This document shows positions 41,731 through 54,404 of a DNA stretch of 64,000 nt, one piece after another. A model generated the notes under the pieces. That model was not told where the DNA came from and searched no databases. It worked only from the letters and a program-made list of their open reading frames with translations. Origin of the DNA: Camellia lanceoleosa (Eukaryota; Streptophyta; Magnoliopsida; Ericales; Theaceae). Numbering within the stretch: the stretch's first letter is position 1; each line of letters opens with the position of its first letter. The DNA is taken from NCBI GenBank assembly GCA_025200525.1, contig CM045768.1, forward strand, positions 45,231,022 through 45,295,021, read 5' to 3'. Made by a program: the position numbers and the translations under genes.

Positions 41731-43319
41731 TTGGGTTTGAAAATTTTTGATATAGATGGGTCAGTTGATGAGGTAAATGTTTTGCTTAATTCTTCTTCTA
41801 CACCGGATTTTCCTCCATGGAAAGCCCAGTTTGAGTCACTTTCTCATCTGTCGAGAGAGACTGCCACACCATCTTTGGTCACACCACCTACACTTGAGTT
41901 GAAGCCACTTAGGCCACACTCAAGTATGCATTTAGGGCACCGGAGACTTTACGATTATCATTACATCGACTTGTTGCAGAGCGGAGAGTCGATTAATAGT
42001 GTTCTCATGGCACATCGGAGTGCTATAGGGTGATCAATGGCTGATTTGAAAGGGATAGATCCCTCCGTGTGCATGCATTATATACATCTAGAGGAGGATA
42101 CCAAACCTTCTCGCGAAATGCAACGGAGACTGAATTCTAACATGAAAGAGGTGGTGAAAAATGAGGTATTGAAATTGTTGGATGCGGGTATTATATACCC
42201 CATCTCGGATAGCAAGTGGGTGAGTCCCATGCAAGTGGTGCCCAAGAAATCGGGCGTCACTGTTGTTGAGAATGAGGGAGGAGAGTTAGTCCCCACACGA
42301 ACCACTACTGGGTGGCGAGTGTGCATTGATTATAGGAGACTAAATTCCTCGACTAGGAAGGATCATTTTCCCTTACCTTTTATTGACCAAATCCTAGAGC
42401 GGTTAGCGGGGCAAGGTTTCTATTGCTTTCTTGATGGCTACTCGGGATATAATCAAGTCCCGGTGTACCCTGTTGACTAGGAAAAGACCACATTCACTTG
42501 CCCTTTTGGCACTTTTGCTTACAGGCGCATGTTCTTCGGGCTATGTAATGCACCGCCGACCTTTCAACGGTGTACGATGGCCATTTTCTCTGACATGGTG
42601 GAGAAATTCTTAAAGGTTTTTATGGATGACTTTTCGGTGTTTGGACCGTCTTTTGAGGAATGCCTTAGGAACTTGACTAGAGTGTTAGAACGATGTACTG
42701 AGGCAAACCTAATCTTGAGTTGGGAAAAGAGCCATTTTATGGCTCATGAGGGTATAGTGTTAGGACACATTGTGTCCCCTCGAGGTATAGAGGTTGACAA
42801 GGCTAAGGTTGACCTCATTGCAGGCCTTCCTCCATCCAATTTTGTGCGTCAAATTAGGTCTTTCTTAGGGCATGCAGGTTTTTACCATAGGTTCATTAAA
42901 GATTTTAGTAAGATATCACGTCCTTTGTGTAGTTTACTAGTTAAGGACACGTCTTCTGTCTTTGATGAGGCATGCTTAAAGGCATTTGAAACACTGAGAA
43001 TGGCCTTGACCACCGCTCCAATCATGAAATCACCAGATTGGTCGCTTCCCTTCGAAATCATGCGTGATGCCTCCAATTATGCTGTCGAGGCTGTGTTAGG
43101 CCAAAGGGTCAATAAGGCACCATTTGCCATATACTATGCTAGTCGCACTCTCTCGGATGCACAATTGAATTACACTACCACCGAAAAAAAGTTACTAGTT
43201 GTGGTCATTGCCTTAGACAAATTCTGATCTTATCTCCTAGGTTCCAAGGTCATAGTCATCACTGATCATGCCGCTTTGCGATATTTATTATCTAAGAAAG
43301 AGACCAAACCTAGGTTGAT
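41731..43319 (+). pseudogene. pol: Athila-type reverse transcriptase and partial RNase H
   Basis: The linker ELKPLRPH..., LMAHRSAIG is followed by a TGA where tryptophan is usual and then by ADLKGIDPSVCMHYI. RT blocks follow: KWVSPMQVVPKKSGVTVV, WRVCIDYRRLN, FLDGYSGYNQV (motif A aspartate intact), a TAG at 42478 where glutamine is usual, FFGLCNAPPTFQRCTMA and FMDDFSVFG (motif C). The thumb and RNase H start (MRDASNYAVEAVLGQR, KKLLVVVIALDKF) continue with one more stop at 43226 to KETKPRL. The Ogre-like element entered here, splitting RNase H. Confidence 0.9.
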
Positions 43320-46300
43320 TGTAGACACCCCATTTTTGACCGTCCATAAGACTTGGACGCGACTGATGGTTTACATGGTAGAGAAAGTTGTGCAGGGGAA
43401 ATGTGCAATTTCTTCGGCAAAGAGAGAGTCAAATCTCAACTTCATACCCCTGTTCTGGACCAAAACAATCTCGATCAAGAGATTTTAGACTTAAAACCCT
43501 CTCTTTCAAAACATTTTGAAAATAAAGTTTCTGCGATGTTCCAATGCTCTCATTTTGTTAAGCGTCGGCTTTTCGATCGAGCAAGGACAAAGTGGAAGCG
43601 AATGAAAGAGAGATGAAATCTTTGAAAATCTTTCAAAACACCTTACTTAGGGGTTTGGAGTTGAAGAAAAGAGGAGAAGAGGAAGAAATCCGGTTGGAGG
43701 AGAAAATGGGCATGAGCTGTCGAAAAGTCGAGCAGCCCTTGCCGAATCGGGCCTATTTGTTCGCATACTTGGAATCAAGCTACGAGGCCACCACCGTTGG
43801 AACGCTTACTCCCAGGGCTTCATTTTGCACTCAAGAATCTCCTAAATTCAACTCCGGACAGAGGAAATATCATTGATTGAAGTAAGGCATCACTCCGGTT
43901 GAACTGAAATCTGCGCGGCTTCACGGAAACGGGCATAACTTTTTCCATAGGAGGAATTTTGATGCAAGGTTTGCGCCATTGGAAAGATAACTTCCGGGGC
44001 TTCAATTTGGAAACTTGAATGGCCACCATTGGACCTCCCAATCACCCACCGGCCACTTTTCTTCCCGGTAGGCCATTTTTCTTGTCCTAAAAGTAGCTGG
44101 CCGGCCACCTATTTGGTGAAATGACTTTTTTGCCCCTTTAAACTAGCCGGCCATGCCCCCCTCCCCAAGTGTGTCCTAGAAGTGAATTTTGTTTTCCACT
44201 ACACTCATGTCCGAGGGTTTGGCCATTTTGGAGGGAAACTTGGTGTGTTTTCCCCCCATTTTCCCTATATAACAGCAGCCCCAGCTCTGTTTTTGGGGTT
44301 AAAAAAATTGGTCTTGGAGCTCTTGCATCATATCTCTCCATCTCTCTCATTTCCTTCAAAAATTCCTAAGTTCTACACCCTTTGTTCATCACCACCTAGC
44401 ACCACCACCACTACTCCATTTCCAGAAGCTTGGGGAGCTTTCCAGCAGCTAGGAGGCAGCATATCTCAAGCCAAAAGGGAGCCAAGAGGTAGTCTTCAAG
44501 GGTAAGCATCATTTCCCCTCTTTCTGACTCATTTTGGTATCGTTTTTTAGACCTATTTTCTTGCTGTTTTGAGCTTCGACCAAAACTGAAAAGGTTATTT
44601 TTTTGAGCTCATTTTCTTGTTTCATTAAGGGCTCAACACTGTTTGAGCCCCCCATGTTGCACTTGCTTCAATACCCCTTTGAATGCCATTATTTTGCATA
44701 GTATTTTTGGCTTATGTGTGATCTGTTTTGGCACCTGATGTAAACTGTAAATAGGCCTATTTTTAGCCCCTCTTCAATATTTAAGAAGGGATCAACCTTG
44801 TTTGGGACCTCCATGTATCACTTGCTTCATCACCCCTCTTTGGTCCCTATTTTTGCATGCTTTGTTAGCTCATCTTGCTTCTGTTTTTAGGCCATGATCA
44901 GAACTGAAAGTGGCCATATTTTGACCTTATTGGCATGTTTCATTAAGGGTCTTTGGCTGTTTTAGGAATTTTTTGTGTACTTCATGTTATACCCCTTTGT
45001 TGGCCTATATCTTGCATTGCATTTTGAGCATGTTTGTACACTGATTTGGGGCTTGTCATCTACTGTAAATGTTCATATTTTTGGTCCCTCTTCAGTGTTG
45101 TCGAAGGGTATTTTCCTGTTTGGATTTTGCATCTACCACTTGCTTTATTGCCTCCCTTGCGGAGCCATTTTTGTATGCCATTTTAGCCCTACTTGCGCTT
45201 ACTGTTTGGCCATGTTTTGTACTGTAAAAATGCTTATTTTGGGGCTTCCTTGCTTCTTATTTTTCATTTCATGCCCAAATTATGCATGTTTAGCATAGCT
45301 ATAGGCCATTTCATGTGCTTAATTCAATGTTCCGGGACTCGTTCCTTGCATCGGGTTTCATTTCGCCATGTTTCGGGGCTGTTTTGCCCCTCATTTTGCC
45401 ACTGATTTTTGCATGTTTGCATACCATATTCCATGTCTTTGCCATGTCTCATTAGAGTGGCATTTCGGTACCTGAGGATCCGTCCTCGGTTTGCGTGCAC
45501 GCATGCACGCATTTCGCGTTGTCTTGTTTTCATCTGATGGCCTCCTATGTGAGTGTGGCTGAGGCTCTCTCATGTTGGTGTAATCCCATTATTGCATTGC
45601 GTATGCCATTTCATCCATAGCATTGTGTATGCCCGGTTGTGTATTACCTCGTATAGCGTGTATGCCATTCCATGACATTGTGTATGTTAGGATTGTATCT
45701 TAGTCGCATTTCATGCATGCCATGCATATCGCATTGTGTTCGGGATAGGAGTTAGTCCGGGCACGGGAAACGAGGTACGTTCCGCACTCCGAGTGACAGA
45801 ACGTGTCTCAATTCCCGAGTCACCGACACTCCGGGTTATCCATGATGGAGTTAGGTTTTGTTATAGTATTCATATGCATTCATTCTATATTGAGTTGTGC
45901 AATTCGGCTCCTCAGCCATCATGCATCGAGATGCGTGATTGGTGGCACGAGGATCGAGGCATGCATATATTTGTGAAAATACATTGCTATGCCCATTTCC
46001 TGCTCTCTATTGCAGCATATCAAGAATCGTGATCTTAGAGGCTTGGCGGCGCTTTTCAAAAACATTGCAAAACATAGGCTAATCGAGGGCATCGTAGTAG
46101 ATTTCAGCATAAGCGACCCAAACATGCATCATTCCATCATCGGAGCAAAATCAAAGGCGATCACGGCTTGCATGCCAGTTTTATTTTTCTTAGTTAATTT
46201 GTTAATTAATTAGGGATTTGTATATTATTTGGACTGTATATTTTGGACTATATTATTCTTTTATTTTGGGACTGTATTATTTATTTGGACCCTCTGCGCG

Positions 46301-47339
46301 AGGGCATAATTGTAATAAGTGTGGGTGAATGTGATGTATGTCTTCCAACCCCACGTCTTTCTTCCCTTTTATTTACCTGCTTATGATGGTTAGATTAGGG
46401 CATGTTTCAATTAGCATATAGTATGACAGCATGTTTGCATCAATCATCTGTTTTGCACGCACCGGACTCGGCGCATCATACAAACTGCATTTGTATTTCA
46501 ATTCCAAATTGAATACGTGTTAGTTGTAGCATTCCATATGTCATGTTTAGAATAGCCGAATCTGTTATAGTTTGCATCTTTGCATGTGTTGTATTAGGCA
46601 ATTCTGTGCATCTAGGATCATGCATGGATTTCTAATGAGCTTCTGTTTTGGCTTGGAGTACTCGGTGAGTTTTTATGCTTTAGCATCCTTGCATCTTGAT
46701 GTGAGTGTTGCCATGCATAGCATGCTTACCATGAGCTATGTGCTTATGTGATATAAGCGCCTTGAATACTGTGGGTGGAGGTTGAGTTACTTGGGTGAAA
46801 CAATTCATCAAGTGTTTTAAGCCCACCCGAGGGTGGCAAAATCTGCATTTCAAGTCTACCTGCGGGAAGCAAACCATTTTTCAAACAAACAAACATGACG
46901 TGTTTTGTTCCACTTCAGGCGACCTAGTCTATACATGTTTGCTGCGAGCATCACATAGTAACCTAGGCTAATAACCGGAATAAGAACATACAATGTTTTC
47001 AAAGTGAGATATCATGGTTAGTAGAGGCCGGTCTTTGACCGAGCGAGCGGGGGTGCTCACGAAGTGACCTTTCCCAATCATACCCAAGTTCCCGAGTCGA
47101 GGCAACTTTGGTGATGACGGACACGTGGCCTTTAGCACCGAGTCAGGGTTTCCTAAATTTCCCAAAAATAAAATATTTAGGTGGCGACTCTATATCTGGC
47201 AAAGCAGTCCATGTTTGGCACTTCTTTCAAAAATCTATTTTCAAAAGCGATTTGCGGTTGGAATCTTTGGTTCAAGATTAAGAACCGTGACTACAAAAAT
47301 CGAGTCCAGAAGTAGTGAGGTCCCCATGAGCTTATTACG
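43320..47339 (+). repeat. Ogre-like 5' LTR, 4.0 kb
   Basis: Aligns along its whole length with 55417-59490. Its last bases are TTATTACG instead of TTGTTACA, so the terminal CA is mutated in this copy. It holds a putative promoter at 44266 and a TG-rich region with recurring GTGTATGCC phrases (45590-45700). Confidence 0.9.
44266..44272 (+). promoter_or_regulatory. TATA box of the Ogre-like 5' LTR
   Basis: TATATAA in the context CCCTATATAACAGC, about 950 bp into the LTR. The same motif is conserved at 56410-56416 in the other LTR, despite indels just upstream of it. Confidence 0.55.
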
Positions 47340-47343
47340 GTTC

Positions 47344-47361
47344 TGGCGATTCTGGCGGGAG
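47344..47361 (+). promoter_or_regulatory. Ogre-like primer binding site
   Basis: TGGCGATTCTGGCGGGAG lies five bases after the LTR and resembles the TGGCGA-type primer sites of Ogre elements, which are matched to an arginine tRNA. The match is by memory of the family and has not been tested against a tRNA set. Confidence 0.5.
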
Positions 47362-48180
47362 TTAGAGAACTTAACTCGAACTCATGATATCGGCTTTGAC
47401 TAAACTTGTGTGTTTCTTTACATTGCATTTGCATTGGTGCGCCTAGGACACCGTGTTTGCCATCTGCTATTCTGGCGGTTTCTTGGGAGGCTTGTCTTGT
47501 CAAGGCATGTCCATAAAGGCTGACGATTCTGAGCTCTGCCATGGGAACACAAACCCCGATTTCTGGGGCACCCTTTTGACCATTCGACCTAGTGCATATT
47601 AGGAATCCATAGTGACCATTCCAAACTAGGGACGGGTTGCTTACGATATAGGTTGTTTGAAACATTGCGTGTGTAGTGAAACCTAGTTCTGACAAAATAG
47701 GGCGAAACCCTACCCCAACATAGGGTGTTTTGGCTCTCACTTATACATTATGTGCTTGTTAAAGTCGTCTCTGAGAATGCATGTATCGGTTTATGAGTTT
47801 GGGCATCGAACTGTAGGCACCGGTTGATATTTTGGGATTGATTTACGAGGTATCGATTTCGGGGCGAATTTGGGCCGAAATTGATGGGGGCATACTCATT
47901 CAACTATGCTCGTATCTGTTCAGATGAAATCAGGCTGAGATGCTGTCTGTTTTCTCTTTTGCTAGGTAGTCTGGGAACCATAACTTCAGAGGGCTCCAAT
48001 ATCCCCAAGTACCGAACTTGTGTTGATAGACTTTGTCAGGTTAGAGATTCAGTTCAAGGGCAATCAGTGTTCCTTTACGAGCGGGGTGAAAAGGCGATTA
48101 AACACAAACCATCGATAGCGACTACCATTTCGGTGGTCTTTGAGCGATCGGGTTGAGATTTTGAGCCTATTGCGAGACAT
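47362..48180. other. Ogre-like leader region
   Basis: Noncoding leader between primer site and gag. No convincing ORF; Ogre elements can carry an extra ORF here, but I cannot support one. Confidence 0.4.
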
Positions 48181-49530
48181 AGATATACGGTTGCTCGGTT
48201 AGATCGATTACAATATGTCGATGCGGAAGAGATGGTGCGCCAACTCCAAGATAGTATGAAAGCCATGCGACAGGCAGCCGCCAAGTGGAATTCGCCAATC
48301 AACGGTAGTGGTCATAACCCGGCGGAGCTAATTACCGACTCTGGCTGACAAGCGAACATCGACCTCATCAAGCTCCTCCTCCACCAAGGGTTCCGATGCA
48401 GGAGGCACCAAATGTCGGCGGATACGGACATTCGGTCGGGCGACTCGCCCCGGTTCTACCCGACTATCTAAAACACTCACCAACCTACGGACTCCCCCTT
48501 TGAGTTTGAGACGGACCCCACAGCATTGAAAGTGAGCAAGCTTGAGAAATTGTTCAAAAAGTCTCAGGGGGCCCACTCTATTCCTGATATAGAGGATGGT
48601 TATACCGACTCAGTGGTAACATTACCGGAGCGGTTTAAAATGCCGCATATCGATCGGTTCGATGGCTCTGAAGACCCAATGGTGCACCTCCAACTGTTTT
48701 CTGATATCTAGAGGCCAATGGGTTTGACCACAGCCCAGAAATTGTCACTATTCGGCCGAACCTTGTCTGGGATGGCCGCAATCTGGTATGCAAAATTGGA
48801 CAACTCTGTGAAACAGAACTGGAAAGAGCTGGCTGAGGCCTTTATTAATCAATACTCCTATAACACACAGATCGAGGTCACAACTCGTGATCTCGAAGTC
48901 ACCCGCCAAGAACCAAAGGAGGGTTTCTCAGAGTTCGTGATGAGATGGAGGGCAAAGGCCTCAATGATGACTACAAGGCCTTCCGACAAAGATCAAATCA
49001 GGATGATTGTTCGGAATCTGCATGGCGAGTTGCTGCAAAAGATGGTCGTTCTATCTCTGTTTACTTTTCCAGCCCTTCATGAAATGGGGGTTCAAATTGA
49101 GGATGCCATCAGATAAGGGATCTTTGTAGAAGATAATGGGCCTTTGAAGAGGAATGTTGCCCGCAGTTCCAATGCTACTACTGATGGTAGCACAGTTGCG
49201 AAATGCTCAGAAATAGACACTATCACCACTTCCCTCAATGACCAAAAACCAACCACTTCAACTCGACCCCAAGCCCGAAAATTCCATCCTCTTTACATGA
49301 GTCTCTCCCAAGCTTTGAAAAAGCTGCAAGAAGAGGGACACCTAGAACTCCTAGAACCCCAACCCCTTCCAAACCCTCTTCCAACAAGATACGACCCAGC
49401 TAAATACTGTGCCTACCATTAGCAGCACGGTCATGATACGAACCGTTGCATCCGCCTCCGTCATAAGATTCAGGATCTTAATGCCGAAGAGACCTAACTC
49501 CACCCAAGGACCTCGGGTTAATCTTGACTT
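48180..49530 (+). pseudogene. gag: Ogre-like gag, capsid part and first zinc-knuckle module
   Basis: The segment starts with a coiled-coil-like RHRYTVARLDRLQYVDAEEM region and runs through KLEKLFKKSQGAHSIP, FKMPHIDRFDGSEDP, a TAG at 48709, the capsid core LFGRTLSGMAAIWYAKL and FVMRWRAKASMM, and a TAA at 49114. The C-terminal module follows: RKFHPLYMSLSQALKKL, a PLPNPLPTRY block and the unusual knuckle CAYH.QHGHDTNRC with a stop inside it. This knuckle form (C-A-Y-H..GH-x-T-x-x-C) is a known signature of Tat/Ogre Gag. Confidence 0.75.
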
Positions 49531-49951
49531 GTCACCTCCCACCTCAACCTCATCCATACACTACCAACCACCTTCAACCCCATATACATCACCCAGCCCA
49601 TCTACCCAAGCTTTGAGGTGTTCATTCCGAGCATGGACTTATGCATGATGGATGCACCTAAACCCAATCATCTCAAACCCGTGAGCCCACTACTTGAGCT
49701 AAAGAGAATGATCGAAGATCTTCAAAGCTATGAGATCTAGCCTCGGGACATTGGCTCCATCATCGACCACAGCACATGCTAGGAGTATCTGGACAAAAGG
49801 TTCCCCGATCTTGGATCGGGCTGTATTTGAGGAATGCCAATCCCTAGGCAAAGTGGAGGCGAGTGGAAAGAACAAGATAGGGGCGGACATGGATCCCCAT
49901 GAGCATCTTCATTGGTGTTGAGGCTTTGAAAGCCGAGGTGAACAAAAGCAA

Positions 49952-50437
49952 GTGCTCGCGATTGTTACAAAAAGCGTGAATGGCATTTTCGCCACTCAAG
50001 TCGGGGGCAGTTTGAATCAAGGGGCAAGCCGGGAGAAGGGTCGTTGTATCAGAAACGTTCCTTTCAGCTATAATCCTCCACTCAGAAGAGATCAGCAAAC
50101 CAGACCAGCACCTGCCAATCCCTTTGCTGGTGCACCCAGCAGAAATCCACAAACCCAGAAGTACCAACCCCGAGGTCAGAGGGTCTTCCATGCCCTCCAC
50201 ATGCCTTTATCCAAAGCTTTCCAAATCCTTGTTGGACAAGGCCATCTCAAACCCCTTGAGCCTCGGCCTCTCACGAACCCTCTTCCGGCTACACATGATG
50301 CTACCCAGTACTGCGCATATCATCAGCAAACTGGCCATACTACCGACAACTGCTTCCGTCTTTGCCATGAAGTACAAGATCTGTTTGACAATGGGGTTGT
50401 CCTCCCGCCAAGCTCTGCAAAGTCTATCGGCACTTGA
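49952..50437 (+). pseudogene. gag: second Ogre-type gag C-terminal module
   Basis: A 161-residue frame repeats the C-terminal plan of the preceding gag: FHALHMPLSKAFQIL, a LEPRPLTNPLPATHD block and knuckle CAYHQQTGHTTDNCF, then EVQDLFDNGVVLPP. The first module at 49260-49480 has the same blocks in the same order with many replacements, so the module is present twice. The sequence between them holds debris of the same type with stops. Confidence 0.7.
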
Positions 50438-50439
50438 TT

Positions 50440-51135
50440 AGTGAACTTATGGGAGATAATGTGATGTGATCGAGGGATGAACCACCTGAGCGGCGCTTCG
50501 ATTTACTCAAATATGGTGGATGCACGCCTTTGTTACGAGCAATGTGCAAATACCGGTTTTGTGTTTTCGACTTGGGTATTAGGTCAATTTTGTTGTTTTG
50601 TTTTGAGTCTGTCTTTTGTTTTAGTCGTCTCTTTTGTTTTGGAGTCTGTCTTGTTGTATCGAGTCGATCTGTTGTATAAGTCGGGTGATTAGGGGTGTTA
50701 CCTCGGCGTCCCATTTTGTTTCGCATTTGTCTTTTTGTTTTGTTTTGAGTGCATTTACGCGAGGAGCAGTTATGCCATGATTTTGAATAAACAGCGATGA
50801 TTTTCACGCTCACATTTATACTTACCGTGTGCTAGTTGTCTTTGGGATTTGAATGAAATGGCGATTGCATTCCACCGCTCTCTTGTGCCTTGAAGTCATT
50901 GTAATGACACGAGTTTTTGAAACCTTTTGAACAACCGGTAAAAACAAAGAGGAGGAATTCCTCGGGATTTGCAAAACTTTGATCAAAGCGAGAAAGAGAG
51001 GCGTGCTAAGCCCTTAATGAATGAAATCATGCTCGTTAAGCGTGAGTATTGAGAAGGACCACAGCTTGATCGGTGGTTTCACCACGATCTTGATCTTGAC
51101 GATTTGTCGCTTTCTTAAAAATTTTCAAAAACAAA
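50440..51135. other. pol-less 3' region of the Ogre-like element, first part
   Basis: Directly after the gag module, where protease and RT would be expected, only T-rich noncoding sequence follows, with repeated TTTTGTTTTG/GTCTTTTGTTT phrases (50590-50760). Confidence 0.5.
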
Positions 51136-51603
51136 ATGTTTTCTTGTGATCCTCGAAGACTGTGTGGAGTCGCTCTTGAGATTGTGCAGCCTAGGATCGC
51201 TCTCAGCCTCGAGACTCAACCCCTTTTTCTTCCAAACCTTGAACTTGAATTCAGAAGGTTCAACGGTCAACTACAATGTGAGGCATGTGTGGCCAGATTT
51301 GAAGCAGCCCTCGAACAAGAGGCACCAAAGTCAGATCAAGAAGATCAGACCTTATCAGAAGAAGCTTGCGAAGCTAAATTAGAAGCACCCCTCGAACTAG
51401 GGGCAAAAATGTCCGATGTGCTCGAAGAGTCGAAGATGAGTTCTCTTGCAAATCAACAGCCACTCTCCTGGATACGGATGGCTTCAAAACCTTACAACCA
51501 TTTGGCATGGACCAAGCTACACTTTTACCCTTTGAGAGGCTCGCTGGGCCGAAAACCCGGAAGGGCGACCCAGGCAAAAGTTAGAGCAAGAAAATATATA
51601 TGA
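51136..51603 (+). CDS. uncharacterised 155-residue ORF in the Ogre-like 3' region
   Basis: The open frame begins at ATG 51136. It contains two related acidic segments (CVARFEAALEQEAPKSD and CEAKLEAPLELGAKMSD), then WIRMASKPYNHLAWTKL and a basic end. No known domain is recognised. It stops at the edge of a polypurine tract. Its position in a repeat-rich untranslated region and the lack of a known relative make a protein product doubtful. Confidence 0.25.
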   Translation: MFSCDPRRLCGVALEIVQPRIALSLETQPLFLPNLELEFRRFNGQLQCEACVARFEAALEQEAPKSDQEDQTLSEEACEAKLEAPLELGAKMSDVLEESKMSSLANQQPLSWIRMASKPYNHLAWTKLHFYPLRGSLGRKPGRATQAKVRARKYI

Positions 51604-51720
51604 AAAGCAAAAAAGAAATAAAAAAAAAAAAAGAAAAATGCAAAAAAGAAGAAGGGAAAAGAAAAGAAAAGAAAAGATGAAAAAAGAAGAAAAGAAAGAA
51701 ATGAAAAAGAAAAGAAAAAC
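51604..51720. repeat. polypurine (GA/AAAAG) tract
   Basis: About 115 bases of almost only A and G on the plus strand, dominated by GAAAA and AAGAA units. Confidence 0.9.
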
Positions 51721-52009
51721 AAAGCTCGCAAGGTTGAAAACCTACAACAGGCGCCTTGATAAAAGTTAGAGCATAAAAAGGAGAGGTTAAATACCCGAGT
51801 GTACCTTAACTCCGAACTACGTAAGGCTTGATTCTTATGTTTGGGATACGTAGGCAACTTCATTCTAAAGTCCAGCCGTAAAACACTTTAATTTGATTGT
51901 GTCCATGCGATGGTTCTGGTCATTTTTGTCTTCTCTGTATCTGAGGATTTGGTTGTGTTCGTCACTCTGAGGACTGACTATAATGTCTTGGCGGTGCTAT
52001 CAAACAAGG

Positions 52010-52165
52010 GCAACTTTCGTTGCCATTCGATTATCTTCTTGCGCCAGTCAAACAAGGGGCAACTTTCCGTTGCCGTTCAATGCGCCGCGGTGCCGTTCAA
52101 AGAAGGGGCAACTTTCCGTTGCCGTGCAACTTTCTTCAAGAAAGGGGCAATTTTTCTTCGGATCT
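52010..52165 (+). repeat. GGGGCAACTTTCCGTTGCC repeat cluster
   Basis: Four copies of a phrase around CAACTTTCCGTTGCCGTTC with spacing of about 35-50 bases, the third and fourth partly truncated. Each unit also contains the short inverted repeat GGCAAC/GTTGCC. Confidence 0.7.
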
Positions 52166-53397
52166 GAGGTTGTGCATCTCGAGAATGGGTTCTATGCTCG
52201 TTGAGCAGTGGCCGATTGCAAAAACAGCTTTTAAGAATTTTTACTGAGGTTGACTATTTTCTCGAAAATCATTCTATCTTTTCCAAAACTAGACCCTTTT
52301 CATGGACCCAAAAAAAGGAAAATTTTCAGTGCTCATAGCCTAACTTGCATGATTTTAAATCAAAAATCGAACAAGCATGTTGATCTAACTCTCATTTTGG
52401 TCAAAAGCTGTTTTAGTGGAAAGCAAAAACAAAAATGGTCGAAATGATGAACTAGGGCGTAGTCGAGTCGGGAGTTACATCTTTTCCTTTGTCAAAATAC
52501 TTGCCAAGAAGGGCACTCTACCTACGGAAAAAGGCACAAGAAGGGCACAACAAAAGTGAAAGCTCTCACATCCTCCGAACAGCAGGTATCAAGCCAAGTC
52601 TGAACCTGGCCGAATGAGACCAGAGATTCCACTCCCTCATACAGACGGATCGATCACGTCCGAACTCCAAGCGAGCATCATCAATCGATGTCGACTCTGA
52701 TTTGCTACACACCCGGTTGTACGGCCCTTTGTGGGAGAAACTCACTAGCTGCGTGCAGAAAAAGAAGAATCTAGCAGAATGCTAGGGGCACGAGCCCACA
52801 ACTTGCTGTTTATCTATCAACCACCCAGGGGAGGGATGAAAAATGAGAGATTGAAGAATAGGGAGATGTGCGATGAGAGCAAAAGTGAGAAAATGGCTTT
52901 TTCAGAAAAACAGAGCTTGAGGGCCGAGTGATGTGAGAACCACAAATGAGACAGGGTGGGAAACACTATCCGGTGAAACAGGCTCCCTGTGCACATCTGA
53001 GTGTCGTGTCTTTTTTTTTTAATCTCGATTGTTGTTTTGAGTCGTTTCGAGTGTTACTCAATGTGTCTAGGTCGTGTGCCTTTTATTTCCTTGCTGAGTC
53101 GTTTTGTTGTGTTCAGTCGTAGGCTCAATACCTGGTCGAAAATTCATCTCTCAATTTCAAAAATAAAATCGTTTTGCGCTCCGAGTGCCATGCCGTTCTC
53201 CACATTTGTGCAAAACAGAATTTGTTCTTTCATAAAATCGCAGCGTTCAACCCAGGTCATGTGAGAACAGTAAAACCAGGACCCATCTGAAGCTATGAAA
53301 GTTCCAGGCTGCAAAGCAAAAGAAAAGAGGGAAAAGGTTGGGCATCTGAGATTGTTTCAACTTCTGCAAGTTCTGTCATTGCATCCTGTATGTTCAA

Positions 53398-53640
53398 AAT
53401 GAGCTGTGCGCCCGGAAATATACTATGTGCCCAAATGAGCTGTGTGCCTGAAGAATGCGCTGTCTGCCCGAGATCTGCTGTGTGCCCAAGATGCGCTATG
53501 TGCCCAAGATGAGCTGCGTGCCCGAAATGCGCTGTGTGCCCCAAAAGAGTTGTGTGCCCAGATTGAATAGAATTTTGTGTTGCGAGTTGCGCGCCTAACG
53601 AACAGAGTGTTGTGTTGTGAGCTGTGTGCCAAGTAAATGG
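53398..53640 (+). repeat. tandem array of 18-20 bp TGTGTGCCC units
   Basis: At least nine units of the type GAGCTGTGTGCCCAAGATG, degrading at both ends. The minus-strand open frame over it is only a product of the repeat period. Confidence 0.85.
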
Positions 53641-53821
53641 AATGCTATGTCGTAAGCTGTGTGCCAAGTCTTGCATTGTACTTGCGTTTCATCGCACTTA
53701 TTGCATTTATTTGCATCTTGTGTTATCTCTTATTGTTTATCCTTTTACGCTGAGCAGCGTTTAGGATCGTTGTCCCTCGGGACTTAACTTAGGTTGTGTG
53801 GAACATGCTCCCGAGTTGTTT

Positions 53822-54250
53822 GACCTCTTTTTACGATTTCAGCATGGTTAAAGTTTGGTTCTTTCCTTACGCGATTTCAGCGTGTTTGGAATCTATCTCA
53901 GGTTGCGCTGTGTACGCACCTGGGCGGTTGTTTTGACCTCTTTTCACGATTTCAGCGTGGTTTGAGTGTCCCGTTCCTTACGCGATTTCAGCGTGTTTGG
54001 AATCTATCTCAGGTTGTGTTGTGTATGCACCTGGGCGGTTGTTTTTGGACCTCTTCTCATGATTTCAGCGTGGTTAGAGTGTTCTTTCCTCACACGATTT
54101 CAGCGTGTTTGGAATTTATCCCAGGTTACGTTGTAGACGCGCTGGGCGGGCTGTTTTTGGACCTCCTCTCACGGTTATCAGCATGCTTTGAGTGTCCCCT
54201 TCCTCACACGATTTTCAGCGTGTTTGGAATTTATCTTAGGTTGCGTGGAG
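53822..54250 (+). repeat. four tandem copies of a 111-114 bp unit
   Basis: The marker GATTTCAGCGTGTTTGGAAT begins near 53873, 53984, 54096 and (with one extra T) 54210. Each unit also holds an inner half-repeat ACGATTTCAGC(A/G)TGG. Confidence 0.85.
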
Positions 54251-54404
54251 CAGCCTTTGATTAGTTTCTTTTTCTCTCCTCTCACGAGTCGGTAGCGGTT
54301 GGAGTATGTCACCATTTGCATCTATTATACTCTCTTGCATCGCATCTATTATCTATTGCATCACATCTATCACATCCATTGCATCATATCTATTTTATTG
54401 CACG

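Noticed and set aside
48328..48576. Minus-strand frame with arginine and valine
   Set aside because: Antisense shadow of the decayed gag on the plus strand.
53293..53676. Minus-strand open frame of 127 residues
   Set aside because: It is a translation of the 18-20-bp TGTGTGCCC array, with a histidine/alanine-rich periodic product and no domain.
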